NCBI GenBank assembly: GCA_963726405.1
Contig: CAVSCF010000002.1
Coordinates: 44,316-108,315 of the forward strand
DNA length: 64,000 bases
Source of the DNA: JAOUJD01 sp963726405
GTDB lineage: Bacteria; Pseudomonadota; Gammaproteobacteria; Burkholderiales; Burkholderiaceae_F
Direction of reading: 5' to 3'
Position 1 is the first letter of the stretch. Each line of letters starts with the position of its first letter. Of this stretch, positions 24,442 to 32,403 are shown piece by piece. Made by a program: the position numbers and the translations under genes. The notes beneath the pieces were generated by a model. That model was not told where the DNA came from. It searched no databases and was given only the letters and a program-made list of their open reading frames with translations.

Positions 24442-27039
24442 TTATTCGTAGAGGAACTTCGGATCGCCGAGCATGTACGCGACCACGGCGGCCCACGTGC
24501 GACCCGTGTAGTTCGGATCGTTCGTGTTGTTGTAGGCGCAGTTCACCGGACGGGCGGGCGCGGTGGCGCGGTCGGCCCACACGTCGTTGAACAGCTTGTA
24601 CGTGCGCTGCACCTCGGCGTCCGAGACGGCGACGTCTTCCTTCCACAGCCACTTGTGCAGGTACTTGATGTTCTCCTGGATCGCCGTCGCCCCGGCCGCG
24701 GTTGCGGGCGTGTCCGCAAGCGCCACCTTCGGGAACAGCAGCCGCGACGCCTGCGTCTTGGCGAAGTCGTTCTGCGTGAACGAGCAGCTGCGGGTCGCGA
24801 CCAGGCGGTCGATGGCGATGCTCTGCATCATCGTGTGCTCCTGGGCGCGCTGCGTCCGGTTGATGCCGTCGAAGTCGCCGTAGTTCAGGCCGAACCCGGC
24901 GTACGGGTTGTTGAAGTCGGTGAAGTTCTGCCCGACCAGCGTCGTCAGCTTCCGGTTCAGGTGCACCGGGTTGAGCATGTTGAACGCACCGAGGTCGCCG
25001 AGCTCGATCATGCGGCCGGCGGTGAGGCCGGACGCGGCTTCGGCGCGGCCCCACGAACTCATCACGAGGTCGGTCAGCAGGTCCTTGACGTTGAACGCGC
25101 CGCTTCCGCGGTTGGTCTGGAAGCGTCCGGCAATCGCCTGGAACACCTCGTTCTGCGCGTTGTACGCGGACAGGCGGTTGGCGTTCTCCGGTGTCGAAGA
25201 GTCGAGCGGCGCCTTCAGCGGCTCGCGCCCGAACACGGCCTTGTACCAGAAGTGCACCGCGCCCATCGCGTAACGCTGGTCGGCGGCGACCTGCGCGCCC
25301 AGCCACTGCAGCGCCATCGGGTTGCCGGTGACGCCACCGGGCATCGGGGTGCCGTAATAGCCAGGGGCCTTCTCGTCGCGGAACCACGCATCGCCGAGCT
25401 TGTAGTACGGCTGGTTGCTCGCGTCCTTCGGATAACTCGTCGAGCGATACGACCCGGGCAGCGCGTGATCCTTGCCGGTCGAATCCTTGAACGGCAGGTA
25501 GCGGTTGTTCTCCTGCCAGTTCATGAAGCCGGCCGCCATCGGATCCATGGTGTCGTGGCATGCGGCGCACGCCGGGTTCTCCATGGTCGGGATCTTGAAC
25601 GTGCCGCCGTCGTCGATGGGACGCACCGCCAGCGCGCTGATGTCCGTGGCGAGGAACTGCTTGGCCATGATGTAGGTGCGATGGCGATTGCGGTTGGTCG
25701 GCGTCGTCGGGAAACGGGACAGCCACGCCTGCGTGGACAGAACGCCGGCATGCTCGCGGTTGCCGCCGAGCCGCTGGCTGGGCAGCACCGCCGGCAGGAA
25801 CACCGTGTCGTCGAGCGGGTTCGCGAACGTCCCGTTCACCTGCGCCTGCATGTACTGGGCGACGATCGCGTTCACGACGGTGTAGTTGCCCGAAACCATC
25901 TCGGTCCACCCGCGGTCGTTGTTGACGATGTACTTCATCAGCTCGATAGGCTCGACGCGGGACCCGGTCACGAAGCGGTTGAGTTCGTTGGCGGCCAGAT
26001 TCGTGTTGTTGATGACGTTGATCGCGCTCGGCCAGTCGGTCGCGTTGTAGCCCATGTTGTTACCGCGGATCGTCGCGCCGCGCGTGAGGAACCACGTCTC
26101 GCCGACCTCGTCGAGGAACGCCTGGAACGCCGGTCCCTGCATGTAGTCGCGAATGGTCTGGCGCAGGACCGGCGTGCCGCCGGCGGCGACCGCCGACTCT
26201 TCCGCGGCGGTCGGGTTGCGGCCGGCAAACAGGGTTGCGGCGCGGGCGAGGACCTTCTGGTCCGGAGCGAACGTGACGCCGTTCCAGAACTGGCCCATGG
26301 CCGGGCCGTCGATCGGCGTCGACGCGCACGACTGCTTCATGATCGGAACGAGGGCCGCGAGATCCATGTAACGCTGGTCGCTGGTGCTCACGAAGGGAGT
26401 TCCGCCGCTGTGCGTCGGCAGGCCGACGGTCTTCGACAGCAGCAGCGAGTCGTTCTTCAGTGCGTAGTCACGCACGATGTTGTAGTTCTGCAGAACGGTG
26501 CCGGTGGACAGCACGAGGCCGGTGCCGCTCGCCACACCGCCCGAGACGTGGCACAGCGTGCACACGCCGCTCATGCTCGGCCACACCTTGGTGGTGAACT
26601 CGGTGGGCGCGGCCGAGCACTGCGTGCCGCCCGCCTGCACCGTCACCATGATCCCGGCGCGATTGAAGTTGCCGTTCGCGTCGCGCACCGTCAGCGTGAC
26701 GTTGTAGGCACCCGGCGCCATGAACGTGTGCTGCACGGTCTGGCCCATCGAAACCGGGCTGTTGTCCTTGAAGTCCCACTCGAAGCTCGCGATGTTTCCA
26801 CGCGGGCTGGCCGCGGTGAAGGACATCTGCATCGGCGCGGGGCCGACGGTCGCGTCGCCGGTCGACGGCGTTGCCGAGATCGATGTGCTCTGCGTCGAAG
26901 CGGGTGCCGACCCCGGAGGAACGGGCGTTGAACCCGAGCCGCCGCCTCCACCACCGCAAGCGACGAGTGTTGCCACTGCGAGCAGCGACAGGCAGGCGTT
27001 GCGCGCCGTCTGCACTGCAAATCTTGAAGTCATGTTCAT
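24442..27039 (-). CDS. large c-haem lipoprotein with PKD domain (DUF1592/DUF1588-like)
   Basis: An 865-residue exported lipoprotein. The lipobox VATLVAC is followed by a Gly/Ser/Thr/Pro-rich spacer. A PKD-like beta-sandwich follows (SFEWDFKDNSPVSMGQTVQH, then FMAPGAYNVTLTVRDANG). The first c-type haem site is CTLCH (after SMSGV); then comes a long helical region, and a second haem site CAACH in ENPACAACHDTMDPMAAGFM. That last motif and TFKIPTMENP are typical of DUF1592/DUF1588 planctomycete-type cytochromes. It would be periplasmic or anchored to the outer membrane. A homologous pairing with DUF1501 is well known, but the reaction is not. GGGAG lies upstream of the ATG. Confidence 0.85.
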   Translation of the reverse strand: MNMTSRFAVQTARNACLSLLAVATLVACGGGGGGSGSTPVPPGSAPASTQSTSISATPSTGDATVGPAPMQMSFTAASPRGNIASFEWDFKDNSPVSMGQTVQHTFMAPGAYNVTLTVRDANGNFNRAGIMVTVQAGGTQCSAAPTEFTTKVWPSMSGVCTLCHVSGGVASGTGLVLSTGTVLQNYNIVRDYALKNDSLLLSKTVGLPTHSGGTPFVSTSDQRYMDLAALVPIMKQSCASTPIDGPAMGQFWNGVTFAPDQKVLARAATLFAGRNPTAAEESAVAAGGTPVLRQTIRDYMQGPAFQAFLDEVGETWFLTRGATIRGNNMGYNATDWPSAINVINNTNLAANELNRFVTGSRVEPIELMKYIVNNDRGWTEMVSGNYTVVNAIVAQYMQAQVNGTFANPLDDTVFLPAVLPSQRLGGNREHAGVLSTQAWLSRFPTTPTNRNRHRTYIMAKQFLATDISALAVRPIDDGGTFKIPTMENPACAACHDTMDPMAAGFMNWQENNRYLPFKDSTGKDHALPGSYRSTSYPKDASNQPYYKLGDAWFRDEKAPGYYGTPMPGGVTGNPMALQWLGAQVAADQRYAMGAVHFWYKAVFGREPLKAPLDSSTPENANRLSAYNAQNEVFQAIAGRFQTNRGSGAFNVKDLLTDLVMSSWGRAEAASGLTAGRMIELGDLGAFNMLNPVHLNRKLTTLVGQNFTDFNNPYAGFGLNYGDFDGINRTQRAQEHTMMQSIAIDRLVATRSCSFTQNDFAKTQASRLLFPKVALADTPATAAGATAIQENIKYLHKWLWKEDVAVSDAEVQRTYKLFNDVWADRATAPARPVNCAYNNTNDPNYTGRTWAAVVAYMLGDPKFLYE

Positions 27040-27207
27040 CGTTGTTGCTCCCTCAAGTCCGTCCGGGTTCGTGCCGGCAGCGAACTTTGCCTAGAGTGCG
27101 CAGAAAAAAAACTCGGGAGGACGGATGATTGGCAGCTACCGCTCGCACCCCATGTCGCAGTGCATTGCGGGAATATTTCCCATTCGGAAACGCGCTTCGA
27201 GGTTTTA

Positions 27208-27225
27208 CTCATCCTTCCGGATGAG
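27208..27225. promoter_or_regulatory. 7-bp inverted repeat in a divergent promoter region
   Basis: CTCATCC-TTCC-GGATGAG lies in the 219 bp between the divergent DUF1592-like gene and the HEWGH gene, about 35 bp before the latter's start. A near-palindrome GGGAATATTTCCC is at 27169-27181. Either could be an operator. No promoter hexamers are convincing. Confidence 0.3.
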
Positions 27226-27258
27226 GAGCGAAAATGCGGTGCCCGCTAGAGTCAACGC

Positions 27259-28935
27259 ATGCCGTTCGACACTGCGCTCAAGCCCTTCTGCCTGTACCAG
27301 GCCGGGTCGATCGTCGTGCCCGCGGAGTGCCTCGATCGCAGCGGAATGGACGCCGACTTCGCGCGCCTGCTGCTCGATGAACGGCGGGTTTCGCAGGACC
27401 AGTTGCACTGCCTCGAGGAAGGCTTCGCCTTGTACTGGGATCGCGCAGCGGATCTTTTCGCGCGCGCCCCGGGCGCATGGTTCCCGCCGCGGCAGACCAA
27501 CCTTCTCATCGTCGGTGACGCGACCGAAGTGCTTCCGTATCTGGAGCCTTTCGCCGGCACGTCGTCGCTGCTGTATCTGTCGGACCTCGACACGCATCCC
27601 GAGTACGTCGCGGTGCTGCTGCTCCACATGGAGCGGCTGGCGCTGATGCGGTCCGCACGCGCCGCCGCGATCTGCAACCTCAGCTACTGGTTCGATCGCG
27701 ATGCGGACAGTCGCCACGCCTTCGCTGCCGCCGCCGCACGTGCGCGTCGTCCCGATGCAGCAGGATTCGCCGCGCTCGCCGATGCACTCGCATGGGTCGA
27801 CGACCTCCTGCACGACCCGCTGCGCGCGCCGGAGCACGCGACGGACGAGCCGTACGTCGGCGTCAACGACACGGGGCTCTACGTTCCGAGGCGGCTGCAG
27901 GGCGCACTGATGAACCTTGCCGCGGCGGCCGAGAGTGCGGTGCGCCAGGCGATGCAACGGCCGCGGCCGGCCCCTGTGCAGCGATCGACGAAGGCGGCGG
28001 ACGAACTGTGCGACTGGCTGGAGCGCGCGCAGGCGCATGCGATCGTGCTCGCACCGGACGGTTCGACGGCGTGGGATCCCGAGGCCGGGGATGCCGCCGG
28101 CATGCGGCGCGCGTTGAACGACGCGGACGATGCCGCGGTGGCCAGCATCCACGCGGACCTGCGCGTGATCCATCAGCGATCGCGGCAGTTCCTCGAATGC
28201 GTGCGCGACCTCGGCTCGCTGCCCACGCACTGCCCGGTGCTCGAGACCGGCGGCGGCGTCTACATCGACGCCGCGCGGCGCGCCGTCGTCTACGAACTGG
28301 TGCAGCCGGGGTTCGACGCGCGGTACAGCACCGCTCCGCCCTGTCACCGCCTGCTGCTCGGCGCGCGCGTCGTGCACGAGTGGGGCCACGTGGCGCACAC
28401 GGCGAAGATGATCGCGGTACCGGAGTCGCGCCGCACGGACTACGCGCTCGCCCGAGCCGAACTCGGCGAGACGTTCGCCGCCATCGTGCGACACATGCCG
28501 CCACGACTGCGCGATGACATCGACCGCGACCTCGCGGGGCTGGCAGCGCGCGCCGGCAGCCTTGAGCAGGCACTGGCGCGCAAGACGCTCGCGCGCGTGG
28601 GTGACTACCTTGCCAACCTGCTATGCAGACGCCTGCTTCCCGCCGAGGAATTGCAGGCGTACGTGCGAACCAACGTGCGGCACCATTTCGGCGAGCGGCT
28701 GGGCGTGGTCAGCGAACTGGCGCGCTATGCCTATGAAGTGCATTACCTGCGCCTCGCCGGATTGCCGCGCGAGTACTTCTTCCGGACGTCACGCTTCCCG
28801 GAGTACTTCATCGCCTCCGGAATCGTGACCGAAGCGGACACGCACACGTTGTTCGACGCCGCCGGCGCGGTCCTCGACTGCCATGCGTTCGACGAAAAGC
28901 TGATCGAGCTGCCCGCGGCGCCGGCGCACGTCTAG
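27259..28935 (+). CDS. unrecognised protein with HEWGH zincin-like motif
   Basis: A 558-residue soluble protein with no signal peptide or membrane segment, which I do not recognise. Residues 371-380 read VVHEWGHVAH, matching the HExxH zinc site of zincin metallopeptidases. Glu401 and Glu404 (AELGETFAAIVRH), 24-27 residues later, could supply the third ligand as in gluzincins. Preceding residues 318-350 (GSLPTHCPVLETGGGVYIDA) may be an active-site strand. The rest is helical, Ala/Arg/Asp-rich. The start ATG directly opens the frame, though the ribosome binding site is poor. It is divergent from the DUF1592-like operon. Its peptidase activity is inference from the motif alone. Confidence 0.7.
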   Translation: MPFDTALKPFCLYQAGSIVVPAECLDRSGMDADFARLLLDERRVSQDQLHCLEEGFALYWDRAADLFARAPGAWFPPRQTNLLIVGDATEVLPYLEPFAGTSSLLYLSDLDTHPEYVAVLLLHMERLALMRSARAAAICNLSYWFDRDADSRHAFAAAAARARRPDAAGFAALADALAWVDDLLHDPLRAPEHATDEPYVGVNDTGLYVPRRLQGALMNLAAAAESAVRQAMQRPRPAPVQRSTKAADELCDWLERAQAHAIVLAPDGSTAWDPEAGDAAGMRRALNDADDAAVASIHADLRVIHQRSRQFLECVRDLGSLPTHCPVLETGGGVYIDAARRAVVYELVQPGFDARYSTAPPCHRLLLGARVVHEWGHVAHTAKMIAVPESRRTDYALARAELGETFAAIVRHMPPRLRDDIDRDLAGLAARAGSLEQALARKTLARVGDYLANLLCRRLLPAEELQAYVRTNVRHHFGERLGVVSELARYAYEVHYLRLAGLPREYFFRTSRFPEYFIASGIVTEADTHTLFDAAGAVLDCHAFDEKLIELPAAPAHV

Positions 28936-29150
28936 TACGCCATCGACGCGCGGTCCTGCGTCACCGCCTCCATCGCGGCGCGGTGCGCCAGCGCGGCGTG
29001 ACTGTCCGGAACACCCGGCAGATCGAGCCACGGAAGGGTTCTTCCGGAAACGAAGTGAGCAATCGTGCAGGCAAGGAGATAGGCACCGAGGGTCGTCACC
29101 CGGCCCCGCGGCGTACGCAACGGCAAGCCGGGATGAGCCGCCAGCGCCAT
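28932..29150 (-). pseudogene. possible C-terminal remnant, family unclear
   Basis: A 72-residue minus-strand frame ends in VTTLGAYLLACTIAHFVSGR and TLPWLDLPGVP, sequence of protein-like composition whose helices recall glutathione S-transferase C-terminal domains. The frame stays open upstream to at least 29250 (ISEADSSTLSPGP), but no start or N-terminal domain is found. It ends tail-to-tail with the HEWGH gene. It may be a truncated gene or chance. Confidence 0.25.
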
Positions 29151-29310
29151 GCGCCAGGCCTGCCCGGCGGGAACGATGTCCGCGTGCGGGGAAAGCGGTC
29201 CCGGCGAGAGGGTGCTTGAGTCTGCCTCGCTGATCTGACCAGCGCCGGACCACGCACGATCTTCGCCGACGCGCCCCGCCCGTTCGATCCGACCCGTCCG
29301 ACGCCCGCCG

Positions 29311-30582
29311 TCACGCCTGGACGAGGCGCCGCGTCGGCCGTCGCAGCAGCCAGACGACGATCGACAGGTTCAGCAGGTTCCACCCGATGCCGTTGATGAA
29401 TGCGGCGCTGTAGGAACCGGTGAGGTCGAACACTTCGCCCGACATCCAGCCGCCGAGCGCCATGCCGAAGAGCGTGGCCATCACTACAAGGCCGACGCGC
29501 GCGCCCGCTTCCTGGGGCGCGAAGAACTCGCGCACGATGATCGCGTAGCTCGGCACGATGCCTCCCTGGAAGAGACCGAAGAGCGCCGACACCACGTAGA
29601 GCGACCACAGTCCGTCGAAGGGCAGATACAGCATCAGTGCAACGGCCTGCAACGTCGAACCGACCAGCAGTGTGCGAACGCCACCGATGCGGTCGGCAAT
29701 CCATCCGGACGCCAGCCGGCTGACGATGCCGAAGCCGAGCATCAGCGACAGCATCCGCGCGCCGGCTGCCGCTCCGTAGCCGAGGTCGCCGCAGTACGCG
29801 ACGATGTGCACCTGGGGCATCGACATGGCCACGCAGCAGGCCAGCCCCGCGATCACGAGCAGCGTCTGGAGCACGCGCGGCGAAATGCCGAGCGAAACGT
29901 GGGGGTCGCGCACCGTGCGCGCGGCCGCGGTCGTGTGTCCGGTCGGGGAACGGCGGCGCAGGACCAGCGTGAGCGGCAGCATCGTCACCAGGCAGAAGAC
30001 GCCGATCGCAATGTGCGTCTGCCGCCACCCGATCGCTTCGATCAGGCCCTGCACGACCGGCGGCCACACGGTGCCGGCGAGGTAGTTGCCGCAGGCGACG
30101 ATCGACACCGCCAGCCCGCGGCGGCGCTCGAACCAGTGCGAGATGTCGGCCAGCAGCGGTCCGAAGGTGGCCGAGCTGCCGAGGAAACCGATGAACAGGC
30201 CCTGCGCCAGCGCGTACATGAAGAGGCTGGGCGCCAGTCCCGCGAGGATGTAGCCCGCCGCCAGCGCGATCGTCGCGCCGAACAGCGGCCGCGTGATGCC
30301 GTAGCGATCGCTCAGGCGGCCCATGAGGATTCCGCCGAAGCCGAAGCCCACCATCGTCAGTGTGTACGGCAACGACGCGGCACCGCGATCGACACCGAAG
30401 TCGGCCTGCACGGTCGGCAGCGCGACCACGACCGACCACATGCCGATGCCGCCGAGCGTCGCCATGGCCAGCGTGACTGCCAGTCGCCACCAGGCGGTTC
30501 GGCTATCGATGACGCTGGAAGGCGCGGACGGGGAATGCAACGAGGTCAGCACGGATTCATCAGGCGGGCGAGCGGGCAGCAT
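29311..30582 (-). CDS. major facilitator superfamily transporter
   Basis: A 423-residue twelve-helix carrier. It contains the MFS loop 2-3 motif GRLSDRYGITRPLFGA (GxLaDrxGrkxxl) and a second, GWIADRIGGVRTLLVGS, in the second half. The architecture, with a cytoplasmic centre around RRRSPTGHTTAAARTV, resembles monocarboxylate/oxalate-formate-type (OFA/MCT) permeases. The substrate is unknown. The ATG at 30580-30582 is chosen as the first good start; a GTG at 30552 is an alternative. It is transcribed alone. Confidence 0.9.
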   Translation of the reverse strand: MLPARPPDESVLTSLHSPSAPSSVIDSRTAWWRLAVTLAMATLGGIGMWSVVVALPTVQADFGVDRGAASLPYTLTMVGFGFGGILMGRLSDRYGITRPLFGATIALAAGYILAGLAPSLFMYALAQGLFIGFLGSSATFGPLLADISHWFERRRGLAVSIVACGNYLAGTVWPPVVQGLIEAIGWRQTHIAIGVFCLVTMLPLTLVLRRRSPTGHTTAAARTVRDPHVSLGISPRVLQTLLVIAGLACCVAMSMPQVHIVAYCGDLGYGAAAGARMLSLMLGFGIVSRLASGWIADRIGGVRTLLVGSTLQAVALMLYLPFDGLWSLYVVSALFGLFQGGIVPSYAIIVREFFAPQEAGARVGLVVMATLFGMALGGWMSGEVFDLTGSYSAAFINGIGWNLLNLSIVVWLLRRPTRRLVQA

Positions 30583-30652
30583 ACCCGCCGCTCGCGCGTG
30601 CAACGTGTTTGCGTGGCCGGAAAGCCGGCGGCCAGGAAGACTCGCGAAGTAA

Positions 30653-30676
30653 AACAGCCCGCGGTTGCGGGCTGTT
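30653..30676 (-). terminator. rho-independent terminator after the 57-residue peptide gene
   Basis: The 10-nt arms AACAGCCCGC/GCGGGCTGTT flank a 4-nt loop, and on the minus strand four U follow. It is 75 bp downstream of the small peptide stop codon. Confidence 0.6.
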
Positions 30677-30750
30677 CGTGCTGCAGTTCCGTCCGCGCTC
30701 GGCGGCGCAGGCAGGACCGGGCGTGCGCCAACCGGATCGGTTGGCGGCGC

Positions 30751-30924
30751 TCAGCCCACCGCGCCGGGCCGGAACGTGACGACGTTCATTGCCATGGTCG
30801 GCGGCGCCAGCTCGAAGCTGCCGTCCGGCTGCATCCCGATCACGGTGCCGCCCAGCACGACCGCACTGCTGAGCACCGCCAGCAGGAATGAAGACACTCG
30901 CACTCGAATAGACAGGGGTTTCAT
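30751..30924 (-). CDS. tiny exported peptide, paralog of two neighbouring copies
   Basis: A 57-residue ORF: MKPLSIRVRVSSFLLAVLSS, AVVLGGTVIGMQPDGSFELA and PPTMAMNVVTFRPGAVG. The N-terminus is a signal peptide or membrane anchor and the last 15 residues form a beta-strand-like tail. It aligns with the 55-residue peptides at 31223-31390 and 36126-36293 over LLAV-VVLG-TV-GMQ and the strand ending. AAAGGA precedes the ATG. A terminator follows, so it is a monocistronic transcript. The function is unknown. It is supported by homology within the window, not by any known family. Confidence 0.7.
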   Translation of the reverse strand: MKPLSIRVRVSSFLLAVLSSAVVLGGTVIGMQPDGSFELAPPTMAMNVVTFRPGAVG

Positions 30925-31099
30925 CGTTCGGTCCTTTCATTCTTCGTGGCTCCGCTGGACATCTCGCTTCCTGGTGCTCCGCGTGTCCTGCATTCCACGG
31001 TTCACACTCTAGGCAGCGGGCCTTTCCACCGCTGCGGCACAGACGGCACGCGCAACGCCGGAAATTCGACAAGAAGCGCGCGCTGAACCCGGAATGCAA

Positions 31100-31123
31100 A
31101 CAGCCCGGCGCGGGCCGGGCTGT
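31100..31123 (-). terminator. weak terminator hairpin of peptide copy A
   Basis: The arms ACAGCCCGGC/GCCGGGCTGT surround a 4-nt loop, with only three U on the minus strand. It is 100 bp downstream of the peptide stop, and an equivalent hairpin follows copy B. Confidence 0.45.
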
Positions 31124-31222
31124 CGGTAGTGCGGCGGGCTGCGATGACGCGGGAGGCGGTCCCGCGGGGCGGCGCCGTTCGGGCGGCGGCCCGGCCAGTT
31201 CGACCGGCCCGCCGCGCTTCGT

Positions 31223-31390
31223 TCACTGCACCGCGGTGGGCTTGATCGTCACTTTGTCCAGTACCACCACCATCGGCTGCGACTCGGCGCTCGACTGCAT
31301 GCCGGCCACCGTGCTGCCCAGCACCACCACCGTGGTGGCGACGGCCAGGACCAGGGACATCAGGCGGGCTTGGGTGGAGATCGTTTTCAT
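31223..31390 (-). CDS. tiny exported peptide, copy A
   Basis: A 55-residue ORF: MKTISTQARLMSLVLAVATT, VVVLGSTVAGMQSSAESQPM and VVVLDKVTIKPTAVQ. It has a signal peptide or anchor and a short strand-forming tail. The protein is identical to the copy at 36126-36293; the one coding difference is synonymous. GAGG precedes the ATG at 31388-31390. The frame stays open upstream, through a repetitive EPNEPNERED stretch encoded by GTTCGGTTC repeats, but the start with ribosome binding site is preferred. Function unknown. Confidence 0.75.
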   Translation of the reverse strand: MKTISTQARLMSLVLAVATTVVVLGSTVAGMQSSAESQPMVVVLDKVTIKPTAVQ

Positions 31391-31670
31391 CGTGGTGTCC
31401 TCGCGTTCGTTCGGTTCGTTCGGTTCGGTTCGTTCATGCCGTGCTGCCATGAAACGAACTGTAGGCAGCGCACCGCCGCGCCGCGAGCCGTTTGCGACGG
31501 ACTGCAAGGATCGGGGAGTGAACTGCAATGCCCTTTCACACCGCCCAACAGCCCACTCCACCGTTCATCCCGCCAGCCGCCGTTTCGTCGCGCCTGCATG
31601 CACTTCAGCCACGATTTCGCCATCGCGACGCGCGCGAGCGCTCTACACGGCCTTCGGTAGCATCCCGGGC

Positions 31671-32402
31671 GTGAAAACTCCGCATTCCGCCCGCCGATCG
31701 CGTGCTGCCGCGTTGATCGTCACCGTGTTCGCCGCGGCGAGCGGTCCTGCCGGCGCGCAGGCGCCATCGCCGCGCACCGTGCCGGACACCATCGAGCAGA
31801 GGATGCAGGCGTGCACGCCGTGTCACGGCAAGGAAGGCCGCGCGAGTCCGGTGGGCTACCTGCCCCGCATCGCCGGCAAGCCGGTCGGGTATCTCGCCAA
31901 CCAGCTGATCAACTTCCGCGATGGCCGCCGCTACAACGCGGCGATGACCTATCTCGTCGAGCAACTGTCGGACGACTACCTGCACGAGATCGCCGCGTAT
32001 TTCGGGGGGCTCGACCTGCCCCACGCGCCGCCACCGCCGCCAACCGAGCGCGAGGGCGTGCTGCGGCGAGGCGAATCGATCGCCACGCGCGGTGACATCA
32101 ACCATCGCGTCCCGGCCTGCACCCAGTGCCATGGCTACGCGCTCACCGGTGCGTTGCCTGCCATTCCCGGGCTGCTCGGCCTGCCTGCCGACTACGTGAT
32201 CGGCCAACTCGGCGCCTGGAAGACGGGCAACCGTCACGCGACCGCGCCCGATTGCATGGCGGAGGTGGCGAAGCGACTGTCCGCCGAGGACGTGCGGGCC
32301 GTCGCCGTATGGCTGGCCTCGCGCGCCGTGCCGCCGGGCGCCCGACCCGCGGCGCACCCTGACCTGCCCTTGCCGCTCGAATGCGGCAGCGGCTTGCGCT
32401 GA
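31671..32402 (+). CDS. diheme c-type cytochrome (c553-like)
   Basis: A 243-residue exported cytochrome. A signal peptide (ALIVTVFAAASGPAGAQA) precedes two haem c sites, CTPCH (residues 48-52) and CTQCH (150-154). Both are within the class I fold, with QLINFRDGRRYNAAMTYLV and VIGQLGAWKTGNRHA, the usual segments of c553/c4-type cytochromes. It carries electrons in the periplasm. I take the GTG at 31671, since upstream in-frame sequence belongs to the antisense of the peptide copy. It precedes the triheme cytochrome by 1 bp, so the two form one operon. Confidence 0.9.
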   Translation: MKTPHSARRSRAAALIVTVFAAASGPAGAQAPSPRTVPDTIEQRMQACTPCHGKEGRASPVGYLPRIAGKPVGYLANQLINFRDGRRYNAAMTYLVEQLSDDYLHEIAAYFGGLDLPHAPPPPPTEREGVLRRGESIATRGDINHRVPACTQCHGYALTGALPAIPGLLGLPADYVIGQLGAWKTGNRHATAPDCMAEVAKRLSAEDVRAVAVWLASRAVPPGARPAAHPDLPLPLECGSGLR

Positions 32403-32403
32403 C

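Larger units (their letters stand above)
31093..31618 (+). repeat. direct repeat, copy A (about 520 bp)
   Basis: This segment recurs at 36005-36522 in the same orientation with roughly six substitutions, one 9-nt and one 1-nt indel. It contains a hairpin, the 55-residue peptide gene and its upstream region. It carries no transposase ORF and no terminal inverted repeats, so it looks like a gene-plus-flank duplication. Confidence 0.95.

Noticed and set aside
24061..26931. 956-codon open frame on the plus strand
   Set aside because: It is antisense to the DUF1592-like gene and has no protein-like features.
31223..31561. Longer 112-residue version of the peptide gene
   Set aside because: The extra N-terminus lacks a ribosome binding site and consists of repeat-encoded residues; the MKT start has GAGG and a direct signal peptide.
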